DNA from: Toxoplasma gondii ME49
Lineage: Eukaryota > Apicomplexa > Conoidasida > Eucoccidiorida > Sarcocystidae
NCBI RefSeq assembly: GCF_000006565.2
Contig: NC_031476.1
Coordinates: 3,248,458 to 3,312,457 of the forward strand
Length of the DNA: 64,000 nucleotides
Reading direction: 5' to 3'
Below are positions 59,016-64,000 of the stretch, one piece after another. The translations under genes and the position numbers were made by a program. Every line of letters starts with the position of its first letter. Positions within the stretch are counted from its first letter, which is position 1. Under the pieces are notes generated by a model. It was given only the letters and a program-made list of their open reading frames with translations, was not told where the DNA came from and searched no databases.

Positions 59016-61492
59016 TCACGGAACATGGGAGTTTTCACTATTTGCCTGTTCCGAGGGAAGTGCGTTGCTGCTTGCTCGTCTCTTCTCCGAAAACATTTCT
59101 CGCAGTTCCGGCATTTCACTGAAAGGCATGAAGCTCTGGCCAACAGCACGATTCTCTGCGCACCTCTCAGCCGTTGACTCCACGATGGTCATATGGTCTT
59201 GCCATTTGCCTGTACGAGACAATTGCGAACACCATTCGCAAAATACGATGAAGCCAGGTGGCACGGCGCGACGCTCGTATACAGCAACGCAGAATTCGCT
59301 CTCCTGTAAAAGGTGATTGAACTTGAATTACATTGAATTGCACACTGAACGGAAAGGACGTGGCCCCCCGACTACATTGGAAATCGAAGACTCCAAGAAG
59401 ACAAACTGTTCTTAGCATAGTTATGGACTTCAGTGCATACTGATGAAAAGCTTTTCAGAAGATGGTTCACAAATAGAAAACCGTCACCACACAAATGAAC
59501 ACTGGGCCGTGTACAAGGTCTTGCCTATTAAAACGGTGGGACGCATAAGCACAGCCATCTCATCGCACGTCGACCGGTTCGGCATTCTTTACTAGGTTAT
59601 CGGATGCATACGAGCCATGGTTCACCGATATGTACAGGCTGATTAAGCGTCCATTTAGCCCACCGTCGCACACGAGGCATTCCCAAGTTGACGCGTAGCA
59701 TGAGCAACCACACCCTCTTTCTCGACACCGATGAGGGGGATTCGCATCATGCGTCAAATGGGTGTGCTTGCATTTGCATTTGGCTGCCCACCCGGTAACA
59801 TCAAATCCAGCTCTCCGCGAGAGCCATGGTTCGGCGATGGCATCCGGATGATCTGCCCAGTGGAAACGACACGACACGAGAGTCTCATTTTTGTGCCTCT
59901 GCCAACTCCTCGCATCATCCTGCCGTAGAACTATCAAAATGCCGCTCCTGTCAACGCACTAGTGCTGCTCCGTAAGCAGGCGTGTTTTGCACCGGCAAGG
60001 GACAATCGAAGTGAAGCTTGATTATATGAAACGCGGGGAGTATTACCTCCCCCTGGTGTCAAAAAGGTGACATCCAGCTCCCTCGCGGCGTTTCTACCAG
60101 GATGTCGTTCACGCGGTGTGTGTCTTGGCTGCCTCACCAGGTATGAACCGATATTCGGAGCACCGGCACTCTGAACAAGGCGGTGGAAAGCGAGGAGGTG
60201 CAGGCCTCGTACCGGGCTCCCCATCTGATTGTGCCGCCTTCACAATTGGGAGGGGATGAGCTCTATATGGGTGCCCACAGAAGCAGCGACTTGAGGGGCC
60301 AATCCTGAAGCATTCATGGTAATCTGTGATCTCCACTCCGTTATTAGTGCGGAATAATTTCCCGTTTTTCGTCTTTCCAATCAGGTGCTCGTTACGCCAG
60401 ACGGAATATAGTCCTGTTCAGGAACAGGTCCAAAGTCTAAAAGGAGCTAAATGACACAGCTCACGCCAAGCAGCTCAAGAGGGAAAAACAGATCCGATGG
60501 GCATGAGACGCTGATAAGAAGGTTGGTGCACACAGCCACAATCGAAGCATGGGTGTCCATAAAAGAAATCATGACAGAATACGGTGGAAGCGTCTCGCGC
60601 ATATGGTTGAGGTATCGGGTGGGGAGACAAATCAGTGGGGAAACATGGTACTTAGTACCTGTTCTGATAGCGTCTTCGGCTGCCGCGACTTCAGCTCGTA
60701 ACATGTGCTCGCTCCCTGCAGACGGACCAAACCGTCGTACACCATCCTTGAGGATGGTCAGGGCAGCTTGTGATGTAGTTGTGACTCCCTGAAAAGGCCC
60801 AATAGTTCGGAAGCGCAAGCTACTGGGTATTGTATGTAGTTAACAGCCCCGTACGATATGCCTTATAGGCTCCACTGTAGTTTAGACATCAAGGCATAAT
60901 ATAGACCAAAGGTGAACACCCTAGGTGACCCGCTCGTCCGCGCAACCTTCGAATGTTTGTGCTGCGCAGAACACAGGGTTGAAGCACGGCTTTCACAAAG
61001 GGGTAGACGGGCGCAGCTCGTGAAGCTAGACCGGATGGCATCTCAACTAACCTGAAAATGGTTTCGGCCTGCATTGTGCAGATGTTTCTGTGGCGTGTCT
61101 CTTTTTAGTTTGGGGACCGCCGTGGATAGATCACGAGAACCGGACACCCCCCGAGACAGTGCTATTGTCGCATAGTTGGAAGAAGACACGGAGCAATTCT
61201 CGGCCAGGCGACCCATGTCCCTCGATATGTCCGCCGTCTGTGGTAATCGTGTTGCCGAGGACTTTCGGTTTAATTGAGGATATGCACCGCAAGCGGCACC
61301 CCGGTACAGAGCGGACGTTCTCGCACCCCCAAGACGCGTTCGACGGGACCGGCTATAACCTGAGGATGATGCTGCAGGCGCGGGCTCATGGTATTTTCTA
61401 CTGCTAGAAAAGCCCTGCGGCGTGGCGCTGGCTTCAGGACCCCATTTTGAGTAAGCAGAAGACCAGTTTCCAGTTCGAGTGTCTGTCGGCAT
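59016..61492 (-). CDS. FAM221-family Cys/His-rich protein
   Basis: Model: complement(join(59016..59209, 59664..59930, 60138..60413, 60659..60788, 61052..61492)), 435 aa, all phases matched. The N-terminal exon (147 codons) is Ser/Arg-rich. Next comes a helical block, SQAALTILKDGVRRFGP and LRAEVAAAEDAI. The core is a series of putative metal-binding Cys/His clusters: ECFRIGPSSRCFCGHPYRAH, CSECRCSEYRFIPG, AKCKCKHTHLTHD, CRERGCGCSCYASTWECLVC, then DGKWQDHMTIVES across the last intron. The order DCxRIGP-CFCGH, CxC-YxxxP, WxAKCxCKH, DH-T-E matches FAM221A/B. The biochemical function of this family is unknown; FAM221 genes occur in ciliated eukaryotes and human FAM221B is testis-enriched (from memory), so a male-gamete role is a guess. 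The start is the first ATG after a strong acceptor at 61502, so an upstream coding exon cannot be excluded. Confidence 0.75.
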
Positions 61493-63385
61493 CTGGCGCG
61501 TCTGAAAAGGGGGGGGGGGAGTCCTCACGGAACGCAAGAAACGTACTAGGCAGCCTTGCAGCAACAAATTACAGGGCCACCAAAGAAAAGAGAAGTTAAA
61601 AGATGTGAGACACTAAAATCGCGTCTCGTGTGTAAATTCCATCGGACTTCACGCAAAATGTTCAGCATGTGTACGAGCAATGGCGCTTGTCCGTGCCTGT
61701 TGGGGCGGTCCATTGGCCTCTTGTTTCTTGGACAAGAGAAATCGATTTGCGGCGCCACACCGTCGAGAGAGCTCTACCTGGCATGTTCGACCCACGTTTT
61801 CATGATTGGCAATGACTTCTTGATTACTCGATAAAAGCCAATGTGAATTTTACTGGAGCATAGAGAAGCATCATTCCCTTGGATGGATGGCCTGCCGGTC
61901 TACCGGACGCACACAAAAGCTTCTGGGGCTCCACAGCGTCGTCCGGAGGAGCCGTTGAATCTAGCCGCTGAGTAGGAGGTCAGGTAAAGCATTGGCCATA
62001 AACAAAGGATGCGAACAGCTCTGACTCCTGTGGTATTTAGAAGGATATTTTGTCATAACGATGTTCGTGCTATTTTCGTCGTGAGTGGAGGTCACGCAAA
62101 GAGGCATCCGTGCTGAGCCAGCTGACCTGCATCTAGCTACTGGTTTTGTTCGTCTATTCCATCAACTCCGAGCAACGCTTTGCTTTCACCGACCAGTGAG
62201 AAGGTCGTTTTCGCAGAAGCTTCGTTAAGCTGTTTTGTGACTCCTAAGGCGGTGGTGAGTCTCCTAAGAAAACGGTGCTCAATCGACACTAGTGTGCACA
62301 TGCGTCAAGACTTGCATGATACCGGGAAGGGGGAGGATGCTGTTCACAAAGTCACCTTTGATTCTCTCAAGGGATGTTGCCAGCCTTGGTTACAGATCCC
62401 CGAGCGTTTGTCGTGTGTAGTTCTTGTACTATGTAAATCGGTGCCACAAAACTAGCATTCGGTTGTCTTGTTCTATTTCTACTAGCGTGCAATCCACACT
62501 ACATAATGGACGGGGTAGAAACCCGATGTTCCGTCAGGGCCGTCATGATGATCTAATAGCAAGTTCCAAGAGCGGGCGTTTTTAATTCAGTCTCACGAAA
62601 CGGTCTTGAGGCATGAGTAAACACTTTTGGGCTCACAGTGTGAATCTCTACAAAAACGCGGCGGCCACACGAATTATTGCAGACTCAGCTGGTGTCGTCA
62701 AAATCCCTGTTCCAACGATCCCGAGGGGATACCAGCGTTTACGAGGAGAAAGTATTGATGCCCCCCGACGGGGCTGAAGCTGGATACCCTATAACGCACT
62801 ATAAGCAGGGATTTCTAGGTTTATATAAGCAACCTCCAGGGCAGCACATTCTGGACCGATCAAACTCATATACGAACCGAACAGCTTTGTTTCAGCTGCT
62901 CAGGCGCAGAGCAAAATGACTCCATTCCGAGACACGATGCACCAGAGCTCCATTTAGCAGCTGGGCACTATAATTGTTTGCAACCTATATAATCATGCTT
63001 CCTTCACCACATCGACAGGAATGCACAAGACCAACTTCAAATGTGGCGCACAATGCATTTCTACTTTCGTGGGCGGTCTCACGCACATCTCTCGCCTATC
63101 CCCTTAGTAGCGCACGAGTGAATAGGTCTACGAAACCAGACTGCACAGATGCTGTGGTTGGTATCACATATAACCGATAGAGAGAAGCGCAATTGAGAGT
63201 ATTCGCCCTTGTAAAGGGATTATGTTTCGGGAATTTCTCTGAGTGCAGATGAAATGTTATTAGTAAAAGGGGCTGCTTTCGATCCGCTTATCCCACGCGT
63301 ATATACACTTGGAAGCAGGCGCGTCACCTGCGCACCTTGTAGGTAACAGTACCTTTATTTAGACGGGCTTCTTTCACCCAACTCA
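61493..63385. other. Spacer upstream of the FAM221-like and small secreted-protein genes
   Basis: About 1.9 kb between divergent genes. ORFs are at most about 92 codons without recognisable features. A C-rich tract on the minus strand at 61509-61520 belongs to the acceptor before the FAM221-like first exon. Confidence 0.5.
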
Positions 63386-63912
63386 ATGCTTTCAAGTGCA
63401 ATGAAGGGCTCTTTAGCATTTGTTGCAGTGGCGTCGGCGTTCGCCTTATCAAAGCCTGTTGACGCCCTCGGCGACATTCAGCTGGCCGCGGCAATTGCAC
63501 GCCTCTTCGGGCTAGGTTCGCAACCAGACGCCGTTGCCACAAGCGTGAGTCGCTACCGCTTGCGTAGGTGAACTAAGTGATGTCAAACATTGTGCCCGGC
63601 CGTCAGAATGGGAAAGGGATTTTCGGACAGTTCCTTCAGACAGAAGATGCAGTACCTAGCAATGCAGTTCCTGATGCTGCAGTTGATAACGATGATGACC
63701 TGCGAGCCCAGTTTGAGGTATGTGCTTTATCTCGACGGAACAAAAACCTCTCAGCAAAGATTGATCCCACATCCACCCCCTTCCCCTCTCATCACCACCC
63801 GCAGATCTTGAACACAGATAGATATGATCATCTGCTGCTGACAGCGCACAAGAAGAGAAAATTAGCCGAGCAGCTTCGAGCAGCAGCTGACAGTGAGCCT
63901 CATTCACTGTGA
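63386..63912 (+). CDS. Small predicted secreted protein, family not recognised
   Basis: Model: join(63386..63544, 63640..63717, 63805..63912), both introns phase 0, 114 aa. The donors GTGAGTCG and GTATGTGC and the acceptors TTCAG and CCGCAG are good; the middle exon could start at 63631 instead (same frame). The N-terminus looks like a cleavable signal peptide (MKGSLAFVAVASAFALS, then PVDALGD). A second ATG at 63401 could be the real start. The mature part has an acidic stretch (DAAVDNDDDLRAQFE) and an amphipathic Lys/Arg-rich helix (HKKRKLAEQLRAAADSE). There are no cysteines in the mature part and no TM or GPI-like end. It could be a dense-granule or other secretory cargo, but nothing identifies the compartment or function. 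Confidence 0.5.
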
Positions 63913-64000
63913 CGCGAGTAGCAGTGCTTGCTGACCCGTATCAGGAGCACAAGCAGCAGTCGTACCGTCTACAGATCATGAGAGGCAGAGGGAGACAGAG

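Overview
The window reads as nuclear DNA of a coccidian apicomplexan, most likely Toxoplasma gondii or a very close relative. Evidence: a cytosolic HSP70 with five tandem GGMPGGM units and a predicted 674 aa; GT-AG introns of roughly 70-700 bp in nearly every gene; very long Ser/Ala/Arg-rich insertions inside conserved domains; TA and GATA microsatellites confined to introns and spacers; no bacterial operon structure, RNA genes, transposons or CRISPR.

Layout. Plus strand: (1) the 3' part of a WDR7/rabconnectin-3-beta-like gene (1-10538, 5' end outside the window); (2) an ATG101-like autophagy HORMA protein with a ~450-residue insertion (13018-16051); (3) a very large ZRANB3-like SNF2 annealing helicase/HNH nuclease (18670-35116, 12 coding exons, ~3929 aa); (4) a selenoprotein S-like membrane protein whose last in-frame UGA looks recoded as selenocysteine (37555-38909, with a candidate SECIS near 39105-39154). 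Minus strand: (5) HSP70 (40771-42795, with a 5'UTR intron). Plus strand: (6) a CFAP77-like axonemal protein (46280-47272). Minus strand: (7) 3-ketoacyl-CoA thiolase (48051-51385, 10 coding exons, one GC-AG intron); (8) a patatin-like phospholipase (52956-56452); (9) a FAM221-family Cys/His-rich protein (59016-61492). Plus strand: (10) a small predicted secreted protein (63386-63912).

Exon models were built by hand from homology, splice consensus and phase matching. For genes 2-4 and 7-10 all chosen junctions are in phase and the total coding length is divisible by three. None has been tested against transcripts.

The genes do not form a pathway. Recurring themes are endolysosome/autophagy (WDR7, ATG101), DNA replication-stress repair (ZRANB3-like), ER and protein quality control (SelS-like, HSP70), lipid metabolism (thiolase, patatin) and, by family inference, male-gamete flagellum (CFAP77, perhaps FAM221). 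Roughly a third of the window is spacer and UTR in which I see no convincing gene.
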